39,948 nucleotides of DNA from Turicibacter sp. (GCA_030531025.1 JAUMTV010000008.1:1-39948), one strand, 5' to 3'; positions 1-8,494 are shown, numbered from the stretch's first letter. Numbers and translations are program-made. The notes: a model not told the origin generated them from the sequence alone.

Positions 1-684
1 ATTGTTATGAATCATTAACTCCTTAACCCCCGCTATTTCAACAATTGTCTCCATCGCTTTTTTCTCAAGATCATACCTCATAACTTGATCTGCAACAACA
101 AAATAGAGGCTGTCATCACTAATTATTGATTGTTGCACCTCAAAATCAAGTGATTCTTGTGTGACAGTCGGCCAGACAACTTTTGTCTCACTGTTTGTCT
201 GAGGTTTTTTCTTAAGATCGATGATGATTAGCTTTTGCTCATTATGGTTTAATAAAGTGATATAGCGATCTGTCACTTGAATATCAAGCTCATGATCTTG
301 ATTGATTCCTACTGGGATTTCAAATTGCTCAGATACAGTCATGATATCTTTATATTTATTAATCAATGAAATTTCAGTTTGATTGGATTGAAAATTAAAC
401 AAATAAAGCTGATTAAACGTCAGATTAAAGCTAAAAGCATCTGCCGTTAAAGCTAACGGCTTCACCTGTTGTTTTTTTGTGTTGGCTAAATAAAGTTGAT
501 TAGACTTTCCTTGAACAAGGACATAATCAGGAAGTCTCATCTCATAGCTTTGATTAATATGATTTAAGCCGATGACCATAAGAAAAAGACTCATCAAACT
601 AATTAGGCTAAGAGCACCGATTACAATTAATCGTTTTTGACGCTTTCTCATCTTTTTCTTTGTTCGTTGATGTGATTGTTTCAA
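1..684 (-). CDS. membrane-anchored protein of unknown function, C-terminus cut by window edge
   Basis: An open frame runs on the minus strand from a TTG start at 684 to the first base of the window, giving 228 codons without a stop, so the 3' end is missing. A GGGGGAG ribosome binding site sits five bases before the TTG, which supports this start. The N-terminus is strongly basic (several Lys/Arg in the first 20 residues) and is followed by one hydrophobic segment at about residues 20-40, so the protein is probably a single-pass anchored protein with an extracytoplasmic C-terminal part. That part is rich in short beta-type segments and reads like a repeat or propeller fold, but no family was recognised. 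It is divergent from the small membrane protein gene that follows. Function unknown. Confidence 0.7.
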   Translation of the reverse strand, partial: MKQSHQRTKKKMRKRQKRLIVIGALSLISLMSLFLMVIGLNHINQSYEMRLPDYVLVQGKSNQLYLANTKKQQVKPLALTADAFSFNLTFNQLYLFNFQSNQTEISLINKYKDIMTVSEQFEIPVGINQDHELDIQVTDRYITLLNHNEQKLIIIDLKKKPQTNSETKVVWPTVTQESLDFEVQQSIISDDSLYFVVADQVMRYDLEKKAMETIVEIAGVKELMIHNN

Positions 685-838
685 CTAAACTCCCCCATTT
701 CACTCTGTTAAATACTGTTATTTTAACATTCACACTTTAGCTTAAGTGTTGTATTTTGTCGCAACAAAAAGAAAAATCAACTTAGAGCTCAAAAGAATAA
801 TTTGTTATATTTTGTAGATTCCTAGATTTGAAAAACAA

Positions 839-844
839 TATAAT
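839..844 (+). promoter_or_regulatory. -10 box (TATAAT) of the small membrane protein gene
   Basis: A perfect TATAAT lies 35 bases upstream of the ATG at 880. No good -35 box at 16-18 bases was found (the nearest is a weak TAGATT), so only the -10 is claimed. Confidence 0.45.
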
Positions 845-879
845 AAGTTCAGATTTTTATTTTAAAAAGGAGAGATTTT

Positions 880-1245
880 ATGAATGCTACTGGGGAACAT
901 CATCAATATTTCTTTAAAAATAAAAGATTAACACTGTTTGCTTTAATCCCTTTTATACTCTATCCGTTAATCATGCTATCAAGCGGACTAGGGGGCCTAG
1001 GTGATATTGCGTGGTTTATTGCAATTCCTAGTATGCTCTCACTACTGATTAGCGGCATTGGGATTGTTGCTAATCATAAGAGATGGAATCTTTTAGCTTG
1101 GATTTCGATTACTCTTTTTTCAATCGGTTACGGGATTATGGGCTACTATGATTATATCCAGTGGTTCTCAACAAAGGTAGCTCTCGTCTTACTTGTTTTC
1201 TTTATAACACTAACTGTTATTAAACGATTTTCCAATAAGCACTAA
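880..1245 (+). CDS. small four-helix membrane protein, unknown function
   Basis: A 121-residue protein with four hydrophobic segments at about residues 18-37, 41-65, 69-90 and 95-114, joined by short loops, with basic residues at both ends. This is the layout of a small integral membrane protein. The start at 880 has an AAAGGAG ribosome binding site eight bases upstream. It is monocistronic: a strong terminator follows 16 bases after the stop, and the gene to the left is divergent. No catalytic or family motif was recognised, so no function is proposed. Confidence 0.75.
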   Translation: MNATGEHHQYFFKNKRLTLFALIPFILYPLIMLSSGLGGLGDIAWFIAIPSMLSLLISGIGIVANHKRWNLLAWISITLFSIGYGIMGYYDYIQWFSTKVALVLLVFFITLTVIKRFSNKH

Positions 1246-1260
1246 TACACGACATAAAAA

Positions 1261-1286
1261 AGAAGGAGTCTAACTCCTTCTTTTTT
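1261..1286 (+). terminator. rho-independent terminator after the small membrane protein gene
   Basis: A 9-bp perfect stem (AGAAGGAGT / ACTCCTTCT) with a 3-base loop is followed by a T run and preceded by an A run, so it could also work on the minus strand. Confidence 0.85.
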
Positions 1287-1700
1287 AAAATTATTGATCT
1301 TGTTTTAAATTCTTTTCTTTAAAATACAATCCTTTATTGTTTGAATTTTTTCGCTTTCATAGATAGTAATACTCAGTGTACCACATAAAAACCATAAATA
1401 ACATTTTCTTCATCAAATAAAGTGATTATACTTAACTCTTTACAAAAAGAACTATTTATGAATTATGATTCCTTAGCTAATTTAGATGTATAAATCTGAA
1501 CATTCTTTTTTTATGTGGCCTATATTCAATTAAGGAGCCAATCATTAATTCAATACTTCTTCATAAACACTTATAAATAAAGATTAATTCTCTATTAATC
1601 ATTGTCCCGTCTTTTGTATTTTATTGTGATTATGTCAAAACTTACAATCATATGCGTTAAAATCAAAGGTTTATCAAAAATTCATAAGAAGATATATATG
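1287..1700. other. gene-free AT-rich stretch
   Basis: About 410 bases between the terminator above and the kinase gene hold no credible open frame on either strand. The only structure seen is a weak AT-rich stem-loop at 1582-1600 (GATTAAT / ATTAATC, 5-base loop). Read on the minus strand it is followed by a T-rich run and could end the kinase operon transcript. Confidence 0.5.
1582..1600 (-). terminator. weak AT-rich stem-loop, possible terminator of the kinase operon
   Basis: Seven-base-pair stem GATTAAT / ATTAATC with a TCTCT loop, followed on the minus strand by CTTTATTTAT. It lies about 100 bases past the kinase stop. There is no GC pair core, so this is only a candidate. Confidence 0.25.
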
Positions 1701-2933
1701 CTAGGCTAATCCAATAAATCGAGCACAAACGGCTTCTTTAGTTGGCATGGCAGGAATTGCTCCTAACTTTTCAACACAAAGACTAGCAACAGCATTAGCT
1801 AATCGTGCATGATTCGTAATTTCATTTAGTCGCATTTGTGTTATTGGCGTTATACTTCGTGAGATACTGTTTAAGAAGCCACCAAAGAATGCATCTCCAG
1901 CACCTGTTGTATCAACGACCTCACTTAAAAATCCAGGGACAAATTGACCTCCATCTTTGGTTGCAAGATAAGCACCGTCTTTCCCTAAAGTCACAACCAC
2001 TATCTTCACACCTTGATCGCACAAACATTTAGCGCATTCTTTAGGATCCATTTTATCTGTTAATAGTCCCATTTCAGTATCTGAAATTTTCATAATATCA
2101 ACAAACGGAATCATTCTTCTCATTGTTTCTTTAGCAACTTCTTCATTTTCCCATAAAGAAGCTCTATAATTTGGATCATAAGAAATCATCGCTCCATGCT
2201 CTTTGGCATACTTAACAGCATAAAAGGTTGCATCGTAACTAGGATTATTCGTCAATGATAAAGAGCCTACATGAAATATACGACTATTTTTAAGTATTTC
2301 CAGATTAATTTCCTCAGCTTGAATCTGTGTATCCGCACCTGGCTTTCTTGCAAAAGAAAATGTTCGCTCACCAGACTCATCCAAATCAACAAAGGCTAAG
2401 GTCGTAAAGAAATTTGAATCTAATAAAAATCCATCCGTATTAACTAATTCATTTTCCAATGTATTTTTCAGAAAAAAACCATGCATATCCTTTCCTGCTT
2501 TTCCTAAAAATGCTGTTTTCGACCCTAATTTTGTAGCTGCGACCAATACATTAGCCGGAGCCCCACCAGGATTTTGAGCAAATATTTTTTGTCCTGCTTC
2601 ATTAATTCCCTGATCAGTAAAATCAATTAAAATTTCTCCTAATGCTACGATATCATACTTCGAAAAGTTTATCGCATTCTCATCCTTTAATAAATTTAGT
2701 GCCTTTAATTTTTCTAAAGCACCATCGATAATAGATGAATCTTCAGTATCAAAATATAATTCTGCATTTTCCATAAAAGGTAAACTTAAAACTCCAAGAA
2801 TGGATTTAGCGTTTATCACATACCTGTTACAGTGAAGCTGAACCTCACAGGGTGTACTTTCTGCAACTGAAACGAGATCTTTTGCATGAGTTATACTATT
2901 TAAAACTACATTTACAATAAACAAAGCCTTCAT
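1701..2933 (-). CDS. PfkB-family sugar kinase with an N-terminal HPr-like domain
   Basis: The C-terminal 310 or so residues are a ribokinase/PfkB-family kinase. GEILIDF is at about 99-105, the NPGGAPAN sugar-binding motif at 121-128 and the DTTGAGD motif at 341-347, with D347 as catalytic base. It is fructokinase- or ketodeoxygluconokinase-like and phosphorylates a small sugar or keto-acid with ATP. Residues 1-80 are extra for this family and resemble the phosphocarrier HPr: a His-Ala pair (H16) stands where HPr has its phosphorylated His-15, and INAKSILGVLSL (40-51) matches the segment around HPr Ser-46 (here S44). The Arg-Pro after the active histidine is replaced by Lys-Asp. It is the last gene of an operon with a GntP permease and a zinc dehydrogenase. 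The ribosome binding site is very close to the ATG; a TTG three codons on is possible. Confidence 0.88.
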   Translation of the reverse strand: MKALFIVNVVLNSITHAKDLVSVAESTPCEVQLHCNRYVINAKSILGVLSLPFMENAELYFDTEDSSIIDGALEKLKALNLLKDENAINFSKYDIVALGEILIDFTDQGINEAGQKIFAQNPGGAPANVLVAATKLGSKTAFLGKAGKDMHGFFLKNTLENELVNTDGFLLDSNFFTTLAFVDLDESGERTFSFARKPGADTQIQAEEINLEILKNSRIFHVGSLSLTNNPSYDATFYAVKYAKEHGAMISYDPNYRASLWENEEVAKETMRRMIPFVDIMKISDTEMGLLTDKMDPKECAKCLCDQGVKIVVVTLGKDGAYLATKDGGQFVPGFLSEVVDTTGAGDAFFGGFLNSISRSITPITQMRLNEITNHARLANAVASLCVEKLGAIPAMPTKEAVCARFIGLA

Positions 2934-2987
2934 CCTTTCTGTTTATGAATTCGTTAACTTTTTAAATCAAAAATAACTTGGTCAGCT

Positions 2988-4343
2988 TTATGCAAATATA
3001 GAGATGATAAGTGCACAAACTAATCCGGTTATACCGATTAACGTTTCCATCACAGTCCATGATTTTAAAGTTGTTTTCTCATCAATTTCTAAAAGTGAGC
3101 TAACAAGCCAAAAACCAGAATCGTTAATATGGCTAAAAGCAGTCGCTCCACCATTAATCGCACAAACCATAGCAGCTAAATAAAGCGGTGACATTTCCAT
3201 GACAGCAGGCATAGAAGCCATAATTCCCGCAGCCATTGTCATAGCAACAACTGCTGCCCCCACTGAAAACCTAATAAGACCCGCAATTAGAAATGCAGCT
3301 AATACATAAGGTAATCCACTGCTCTCTAATAAACCACCAACAAGCTCTCCAACTCCGCATGTTTGTAAAATCCAACTAATAACCCCTCCACCTGTAATAA
3401 CGAGTAAAATCTGACCAGTTGGACGTAAAGAACGTTCTAAAATTTTCCTCACTTGTTCAGAAGTATAGCCTTGCTTAATTCCTAATAAATACATTGCGCT
3501 AAGCACTGCAATAATTAAAGCGACAAAAGGTGTTCCTAAAAATTCAAGTATTGGCCGAATCGATTCAGTCACCGCAAAATATACAGAAACCGTATTAGCT
3601 AATATTAAGATTAATGGAATCAAGATAATGAAAGCCACTAATTTAAAGCTAGGTAATTCACTTTCATCAATCTCTTCAACTTCTGCAACATTATTTGGTA
3701 ATTCAGTATAAATTTTATGACCAATAAACCTTGAAAAAATGACTCCTCCTACCAGTAAAGCAATTAAACCAACTATTACACCAACAACAATCATAATCCC
3801 TAAGTCAACACCTAGCATATTAGCAACTAATACCGATCCAGCAGAAGGTGGAATAAAAGCAAAAGCTGATGCTAATCCGGCTAATAAAGGAATGACATAA
3901 TAAAGCGTTGATTTCTTCGTTTTTTTCACAAGACCAAATGCCAACGGAATTAAAATTACGACACCGGCTTCAAAAAATACAGTAATTCCGACAATCAATC
4001 CTGTTAAACCTAAAGCGAGCCCAGATTTTTTTTCACCAAATCTTTTTATCAATGATTGAGCCACCGACTGTGCCCCACCTGATACTTCTAATATCCCCCC
4101 AAACATAGAGCCTAATCCAATCAAGAGAATAATTCCTTGAAGAGTTTGACCAGCTCCCTCTTCAACAGACGAAATTAACATCGGAACAGGTAGACCACTA
4201 CCTAATCCGATGACAAAAGCAGATATTAACAACGAAATAAAAGGATGTACTTTAAATCTAATAATCAAGACTAATAACAAAATAACCCCGCAGATTGAGG
4301 CAATAATTAGCCTCTGTGGATCTGCAACAAACTCCGTACTCAT
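2988..4343 (-). CDS. GntP-family permease (gluconate/idonate-type sugar-acid transporter)
   Basis: A 451-residue, very hydrophobic protein with about a dozen membrane segments. Its length and sequence style fit the gluconate:H+ symporter (GntP) family: the N-terminal region ending in GLGSMFGGILEVSGGAQ, the central FFEAGVVILIPLAFGL and PLLAGLASAFAFIPPSAG stretches, and the C-terminal NGGATAFSHINDSGFW segment. Family members import gluconate, idonate, fructuronate or related acids. A GGGGAGGAGGAG ribosome binding site precedes the ATG. It lies 30 bases after the dehydrogenase and 54 bases before the kinase on the same strand, suggesting import, oxidation and phosphorylation of one substrate. 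The exact acid cannot be read from the sequence. Confidence 0.9.
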   Translation of the reverse strand: MSTEFVADPQRLIIASICGVILLLVLIIRFKVHPFISLLISAFVIGLGSGLPVPMLISSVEEGAGQTLQGIILLIGLGSMFGGILEVSGGAQSVAQSLIKRFGEKKSGLALGLTGLIVGITVFFEAGVVILIPLAFGLVKKTKKSTLYYVIPLLAGLASAFAFIPPSAGSVLVANMLGVDLGIMIVVGVIVGLIALLVGGVIFSRFIGHKIYTELPNNVAEVEEIDESELPSFKLVAFIILIPLILILANTVSVYFAVTESIRPILEFLGTPFVALIIAVLSAMYLLGIKQGYTSEQVRKILERSLRPTGQILLVITGGGVISWILQTCGVGELVGGLLESSGLPYVLAAFLIAGLIRFSVGAAVVAMTMAAGIMASMPAVMEMSPLYLAAMVCAINGGATAFSHINDSGFWLVSSLLEIDEKTTLKSWTVMETLIGITGLVCALIISIFA

Positions 4344-4373
4344 ACGTTACTCCTCCTCCCCTCTTAGCCTCAA

Positions 4374-5399
4374 TTATTTTGTTGGAGAAATAAGATATTT
4401 TCCATTAGCACGTAATTTTGGATTACTTAAGATTTCTTCTAATTGCTCAATTCCACAAACTTCATAAATCATACTTTCTACATCAAGACGACCAGAATCA
4501 ATTAAATCTAATGCACGTTTTTGTGTATAAGGATTAATGTATGAAGATTTTAAAACTAACTCTTTTTGGAAGATTTCAAATGGTTTAATGCTTAATTCTT
4601 CTTCAGGTTTTGTTAAACCGAACATCATCACAACAGCTTTATTCCCAGCAACTTTAATAGCTGTTTCAATTGTGTCAATACGTCCTACACATTCAATGAC
4701 AGTATTAACCCAAGTGATTCCGTTTTCTTTGAGAACAGCTGAAACATCTTCTGTTAATGGATCAATACAAACATCCGCTCCAAGCGATTTCCCAACTTCA
4801 CGTTTGCTTTGAACTGGTTCTAATAAAGCGACTTTCGCTGCACCAGCTAATTTAGCAAGCTGAATCATCAATAATCCAATCATTCCACCACCAATGACAA
4901 CTACTTGATGTCCAGGTTTAATTTCACACATATCAATTCCATGTAAACAGCAAGCGACTGGTTCCCCCATTGCTCCTTGTTCAAAAGAAGTATTTTCCCC
5001 AAGTTTATAAATTTGGCTCTCCTTAACCACACAATATTCAGCAAATCCTCCATTAACTGTTGTTCCATATCCAATCATGTTTTCACAATAATGTGCTAAT
5101 CCGTTTCGACATGGATCACATACACCACAGTAACAGTTAGGATCAACACTTACACGGTCTCCTACTACACAACTTTTTACATCTTTACCAACTTCTTTAA
5201 TAATCCCTGAAAACTCATGACCTAAAATTGTAGGTGGTGTAACTGGAGCAGCTCCTTCATCACCTTCATAAATATGTACATCTGTTCCGCATACTCCACA
5301 AACTTTAACTTCAACTAAAACCTCGTTGTCGCTAACAGATGGAATTTTAGACTCCTCGATCACTAAATTGTGTTTTCCATAAAATACAGCACTTCTCAT
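4374..5399 (-). CDS. zinc-dependent medium-chain dehydrogenase (sorbitol/idonate/threonine dehydrogenase-like)
   Basis: A 341-residue protein of the zinc-containing MDR alcohol dehydrogenase family. Catalytic zinc ligands are C37, H61 and E146 (in MGEPVACC). The structural zinc cluster is C91, C94, C97 and C105. The Rossmann motif GGGMIG is at 170-175, with E194 at the end of the second strand, which favours NAD(H) over NADP(H). It oxidises a polyol or hydroxy-acid hydroxyl to a ketone. It is the first gene of the minus-strand operon with the GntP permease and the PfkB kinase, so its product is probably the kinase's substrate; an idonate, arabitol or sorbitol type of reaction is possible. The ATG has an AGGAAG site upstream. 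The operon promoter, cre box and candidate ROK operator lie at 5434-5506. Confidence 0.9.
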   Translation of the reverse strand: MRSAVFYGKHNLVIEESKIPSVSDNEVLVEVKVCGVCGTDVHIYEGDEGAAPVTPPTILGHEFSGIIKEVGKDVKSCVVGDRVSVDPNCYCGVCDPCRNGLAHYCENMIGYGTTVNGGFAEYCVVKESQIYKLGENTSFEQGAMGEPVACCLHGIDMCEIKPGHQVVVIGGGMIGLLMIQLAKLAGAAKVALLEPVQSKREVGKSLGADVCIDPLTEDVSAVLKENGITWVNTVIECVGRIDTIETAIKVAGNKAVVMMFGLTKPEEELSIKPFEIFQKELVLKSSYINPYTQKRALDLIDSGRLDVESMIYEVCGIEQLEEILSNPKLRANGKYLISPTK

Positions 5400-5433
5400 T
5401 TTAATTCTTCCTTTCTCTCTTAAAAATTAACCC

Positions 5434-5462
5434 CACTTAAACTTTAGACTTAAACTTAAGTG
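5434..5462. promoter_or_regulatory. candidate operator for the ROK regulator
   Basis: An inverted repeat CACTTAA (5434-5440) and TTAAGTG (5456-5462) with a 15-base centre. Within it ACTTAAACTT occurs twice as a direct repeat with a 13-base period (5435-5444 and 5448-5457). It begins about 8 bases downstream of the -10 box of the minus-strand operon, so bound repressor would block transcription start. Assignment to the neighbouring ROK protein is inference. Confidence 0.5.
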
Positions 5463-5469
5463 TAAGTAC

Positions 5470-5498
5470 ATTTTATATCAACCTCCATAATTTGTAAA
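5470..5498 (-). promoter_or_regulatory. sigma-A promoter of the dehydrogenase-permease-kinase operon
   Basis: Read on the minus strand: -35 TTTACA (5493-5498), a 17-base spacer, -10 TAAAAT (5470-5475). It lies 71 bases upstream of the dehydrogenase ATG and overlaps the cre box. Confidence 0.65.
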
Positions 5499-5506
5499 CG
5501 TTTTTT
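5493..5506. promoter_or_regulatory. cre box (CcpA binding site)
   Basis: TGTAAACGTTTTTT matches the Bacillus cre consensus TGWAANCGNTNWCW at 13 of 14 positions. It covers the -35 box of the operon promoter, so CcpA would repress it when preferred sugars are present. CcpA's partner is Ser-46-phosphorylated HPr, which is notable because the operon's kinase carries an HPr-like domain. Confidence 0.6.
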
Positions 5507-5547
5507 AAAAGAAAATATTTGATTTTTTTCCTCTAGTCATCGAAACT

Positions 5548-5576
5548 TTGATTTATTTCAAATGATGTAATATAAT
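5548..5576 (+). promoter_or_regulatory. sigma-A promoter of the ROK regulator gene
   Basis: TTGATT (5548-5553), a 17-base spacer and a perfect TATAAT (5571-5576), 35 bases before the ATG at 5611. Confidence 0.75.
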
Positions 5577-5610
5577 TACGACTATCATGTAAAAATTATG
5601 AGGTGAACAA

Positions 5611-6747
5611 ATGGTTACTAAAGGTATGACAACCATGGCTGTTAAACAAATCAATCTTAAAAAGGTTTATTCTTCAATTTATCAGGATAAAGAAACCTCT
5701 AAGTTAAAAATCGTTCAAAAATTAGAGATGGGATTATCAACTGTTAGCCAAAACCTTAAAGAATTAGAAGAGCAAGGGCTAATACTTAAAAATGGTTACT
5801 TAGAATCGACAGGCGGCCGTCGTGCTCATTTAATTACCATTAATAAAATAGCAAGAACTTCAATTGGTGTAGGTATCTTAAAAGATAGCATTCACCTGGT
5901 CCTGGTTAATCTTTACGGAGAAGTCATATATAAAATGACGCATATGACCCCATATCAAGATAATGCCATTTATTATCAACAATTAGGCGAATTAATTAAT
6001 CAATTTATTAGGGACAACCATATTAAATCAGATAGTCTACTCGGCGTATCAATTGCCATTCAAGGAATTATTTCTTCTGATGGAGAAGCCGTTAGCTATG
6101 GCCCTATCATGCATAATGATCAAATGAAACTATCAGATCTTTCATCCTATATAGATTATCCCTGCAGATTAACACACGATTCAAAGGCAGCAGCTTATCT
6201 TGAATTATGGCATCATCAAAATTTAGAAAGTGCGATATTACTTCTTTTAAACCAGAATTTAGGTGGCGCTATTATTACAAATAACCAAGTACATAAAGGT
6301 GCCCATATGCGTAGTGGACTCATTGAACATTTATCGTTGAATCCCGATGGCCCTCTATGTTACTGCGGAGCATACGGATGTTTTGAAACTTACTGCTCGG
6401 TAGACACACTTCTTAAAAAAGCAGGAATGGATATTCCAACATTTTTTTCTCAATTACGTCAAGGAGATCAAACATGTGTAGATATTTGGTCGGAATATTT
6501 AACCTACTTATCACAGGCCATCCGAAATATTACAGTGATTGTAGATGGTGTCATCATCATTAGCGGTCATCTAGCTCCATATTTTATTGAAGAAGATATC
6601 GTTTTCATCTTGCAAAAAATACAACAAAATGCTCCTTTTCCTATCACACGTGATCAAATCATTCTTGGAATAGAAGGACAATACACCCCAGCTATTGGCG
6701 CTGCTCTCTACTATATTTCTGATTATTTAGAAACAATCATGACTTAA
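5611..6747 (+). CDS. ROK-family transcriptional regulator (XylR/NagC type)
   Basis: A 378-residue protein with an N-terminal winged helix-turn-helix (about residues 12-60, with LEMGLSTVSQNLKELEEQGL as the HTH core) followed by a ROK sugar-kinase-like sensor domain. The ROK zinc motif is clear: EH followed by CYCGAYGCFE. This is the regulator type of the family, not a free kinase, because of the DNA-binding domain. It is transcribed divergently from the dehydrogenase-permease-kinase operon and probably represses it, with a sugar or sugar-acid intermediate as inducer. An AGGTGA ribosome binding site precedes the ATG at 5611. A strong terminator follows at 6803-6841. Confidence 0.9.
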   Translation: MVTKGMTTMAVKQINLKKVYSSIYQDKETSKLKIVQKLEMGLSTVSQNLKELEEQGLILKNGYLESTGGRRAHLITINKIARTSIGVGILKDSIHLVLVNLYGEVIYKMTHMTPYQDNAIYYQQLGELINQFIRDNHIKSDSLLGVSIAIQGIISSDGEAVSYGPIMHNDQMKLSDLSSYIDYPCRLTHDSKAAAYLELWHHQNLESAILLLLNQNLGGAIITNNQVHKGAHMRSGLIEHLSLNPDGPLCYCGAYGCFETYCSVDTLLKKAGMDIPTFFSQLRQGDQTCVDIWSEYLTYLSQAIRNITVIVDGVIIISGHLAPYFIEEDIVFILQKIQQNAPFPITRDQIILGIEGQYTPAIGAALYYISDYLETIMT

Positions 6748-6802
6748 TGATCATCAATTATCGTCACAATTACCCTAAGATACTACATTATATAAAACTC
6801 AT

Positions 6803-6843
6803 AAAAAATGGGAGAACTTCTGATAAGTTCTCCCATTTTTTTA
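6803..6843 (+). terminator. rho-independent terminator after the ROK gene (bidirectional)
   Basis: A 17-bp perfect stem (6803-6819 with 6825-6841, core ATGGGAGAACTT), a CTGAT loop and T tracts in both orientations. On the minus strand it could also end transcription from the 76-residue gene at 6971. Confidence 0.9.
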
Positions 6844-6970
6844 TTCTTATGCTCTGTACCTTAACCAAACCCTAGCCACTCTCTTAAACGAAGGTCTATC
6901 ATAAATCTTTTTTGTCCAATCATAAACTATAAATTTAACCTATACAATATTTTTAAAGATACCCTATTAT

Positions 6971-7201
6971 TCATTGTTTTCTTTGAATAATAGTCGTAAT
7001 TGTTTGAATTTTTTGATTGAGTAAAATAACTTCTAATAAACGATCGGCCATTGATTTCATGAGTTCAATCTCAATGCATTTTTTAGACAACTGTTGTTTT
7101 CGCTGTTCTTGTTCATTCATTAAGTTCATTTTCGCTTCCATCAAGCGAGTGCGTTCTTTAAGAAGTTGTTCTAAACTCATCCGTTGATAATTTAGTTTCA
7201 T
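6971..7201 (-). CDS. small coiled-coil protein, unknown function
   Basis: A 76-residue, highly charged, almost wholly helical protein rich in Lys, Glu, Gln, Leu and Met, with no glycine or proline. It is predicted to form a coiled coil over most of its length. The start at 7201 has a GGAGGAA ribosome binding site at good spacing. It lies on the same strand downstream of the frameshifted membrane protein gene. No signal peptide or membrane segment is present. Function unknown. Confidence 0.6.
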   Translation of the reverse strand: MKLNYQRMSLEQLLKERTRLMEAKMNLMNEQEQRKQQLSKKCIEIELMKSMADRLLEVILLNQKIQTITTIIQRKQ

Positions 7202-7274
7202 ACATATTCCTCCACCTATTTAGTTTAGGACACCCAAGTTGAAACTATACAACGTACCGATTAAACGAATGAAA

Positions 7275-7747
7275 TCACAAGCTTTGATAAGAAAAAGTAT
7301 TGATTAACCAGCTGAAAAATTGACCATAAAGATGATCAACTTTCACTCCAAGCATTTGATCTTTTGGAACACTAATTCGAGCAACACCATTATTTTCAAT
7401 CGTCACTTCATCTTCATCTATCTCATAAATGCTTCCATAAACTTGTTCTAAATCACTGACTTTCACAAGAACTCCATCCCCTACTTTAACCATTTTTCGT
7501 GCGATGAAACTCTGAGAAAAAACATCAGTTTCAGTTGTTAACGCTAAATCACTGGAAACAGTATGAACACGTTGCAGGCGATAATACGTCAAAGGCCAAC
7601 CTAATAATCCAATGGCAATGAAGAGTGGCACGCCCCACTGAATGATGAATTCTCTGCGTTTTTCTTCCTTCGTGGGATATATTCTTCATATAAATGAAGG
7701 TCTTCGTCTTTAATAACTCCTAACCATTCTAATATGGTATCTTTCAT
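7275..7747 (-). pseudogene. single-pass membrane protein, frameshifted in a poly-A tract
   Basis: The open frame from 7631 to 7275 (118 residues) starts in the middle of a hydrophobic segment and lacks a ribosome binding site. A good start lies upstream at 7747 (GGAGGAG then ATG) and encodes about 28 acidic residues before a run of five A on the coding strand (7659-7663 in plus coordinates). After the run the frame is off by one and soon stops at a TAG. One extra A would join the two parts into a protein of about 157 residues: a cytoplasmic N-terminus, a basic KKRRE stretch, one membrane helix and an external beta-rich domain. Either one base was lost by slippage, there is a sequencing error, or frameshifting occurs in translation. 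The family was not recognised. Confidence 0.6.
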
Positions 7748-7844
7748 CCCATCTCCTCCTTTACTCTATTGTCTTATATTACCAAAAATCAAGAATGACT
7801 TCAATTACCATTCATAATTCCGACTTCATGACTAATCAACAAAA

Positions 7845-7873
7845 AAGACGTTAGACCAATGGTCTAACGTCTT
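7845..7873 (-). terminator. rho-independent terminator after the 168-residue gene
   Basis: A 13-bp perfect stem AAGACGTTAGACC / GGTCTAACGTCTT with a 3-base loop. Read on the minus strand it is followed by six T, three bases past the stop codon of the gene at 7877. Confidence 0.9.
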
Positions 7874-7876
7874 CTT

Positions 7877-8383
7877 CTAATCTAAGTGAATCTCATCATC
7901 AACAATCCGTCTTAAATCTTCTGAGGCGGTTAATTCACGTTTATACTTACTTTTAACAGTTGATTCATCTAATTTTAATTCTTGTCGTAAGCGAATAGAA
8001 TCATAAAACAAACTCAGATTATAAATCTCTTTCACTACGCGAACCGACGGACAGTATTCTTTATGAATAAAACGTTCGAGCTGCTCCACTTCACAACATG
8101 GCACTTGATCAATACTTTCTACACCAAAACGCTCGCAAATTTGTTGACGAAGATCTTCTTTAATCTGTGCTTTTAACGCCGTCTTCTTAGATGAATACTC
8201 ATAAAACTGATACGCCTCTCTTGGGAACTTACAATTTAACTCAAATGACTGACAATACTTATTTTTCTTAAACGCCTCTCGAATTCGTCCTTCTACAAAA
8301 TCCCCGCTTAAATAAGAATCTACAACCTTTTTCATTGTTTCACCCCACGATTCATCATCTACTATAACATACGCAAATGACAC
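7877..8383 (-). CDS. hypothetical cytoplasmic protein
   Basis: A 168-residue soluble protein, mostly helical, with several scattered cysteines and many charged residues. The start at 8383 is a GTG about ten bases after a GAGGT site; no ATG start further upstream is in frame. It stands alone between the scrB terminator and its own terminator, on the same strand as both neighbours. No motif or family was recognised and no function is proposed. Confidence 0.6.
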   Translation of the reverse strand: MSFAYVIVDDESWGETMKKVVDSYLSGDFVEGRIREAFKKNKYCQSFELNCKFPREAYQFYEYSSKKTALKAQIKEDLRQQICERFGVESIDQVPCCEVEQLERFIHKEYCPSVRVVKEIYNLSLFYDSIRLRQELKLDESTVKSKYKRELTASEDLRRIVDDEIHLD

Positions 8384-8494
8384 GGCAAACGTACCTCATT
8401 TTTGATAAGAATAAGTACATGTTAGTGCGTAATATTTTCCATTTAAAATTCGTAACCTAACTTCTAACATGACCTTACCGGTGTTATTATTTTA

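Noticed and set aside
731..749. Operator ACACTT-N6-AAGTGT between the first two genes, resembling the ROK operator
   Set aside because: The arms are only six bases, the spacing differs from the 15-base centre of the ROK site, and neither neighbouring gene is a sugar gene.
754..769. TTTTGT / ACAAAA hairpin as a terminator
   Set aside because: A short AT stem lying between divergent genes, so no transcript would end there.
7655..7670. Programmed -1 frameshift site
   Set aside because: The heptamer at the A run is GAAAAAC, which does not fit X XXY YYZ, and no downstream stimulatory hairpin was seen. A base loss or sequence error is simpler.
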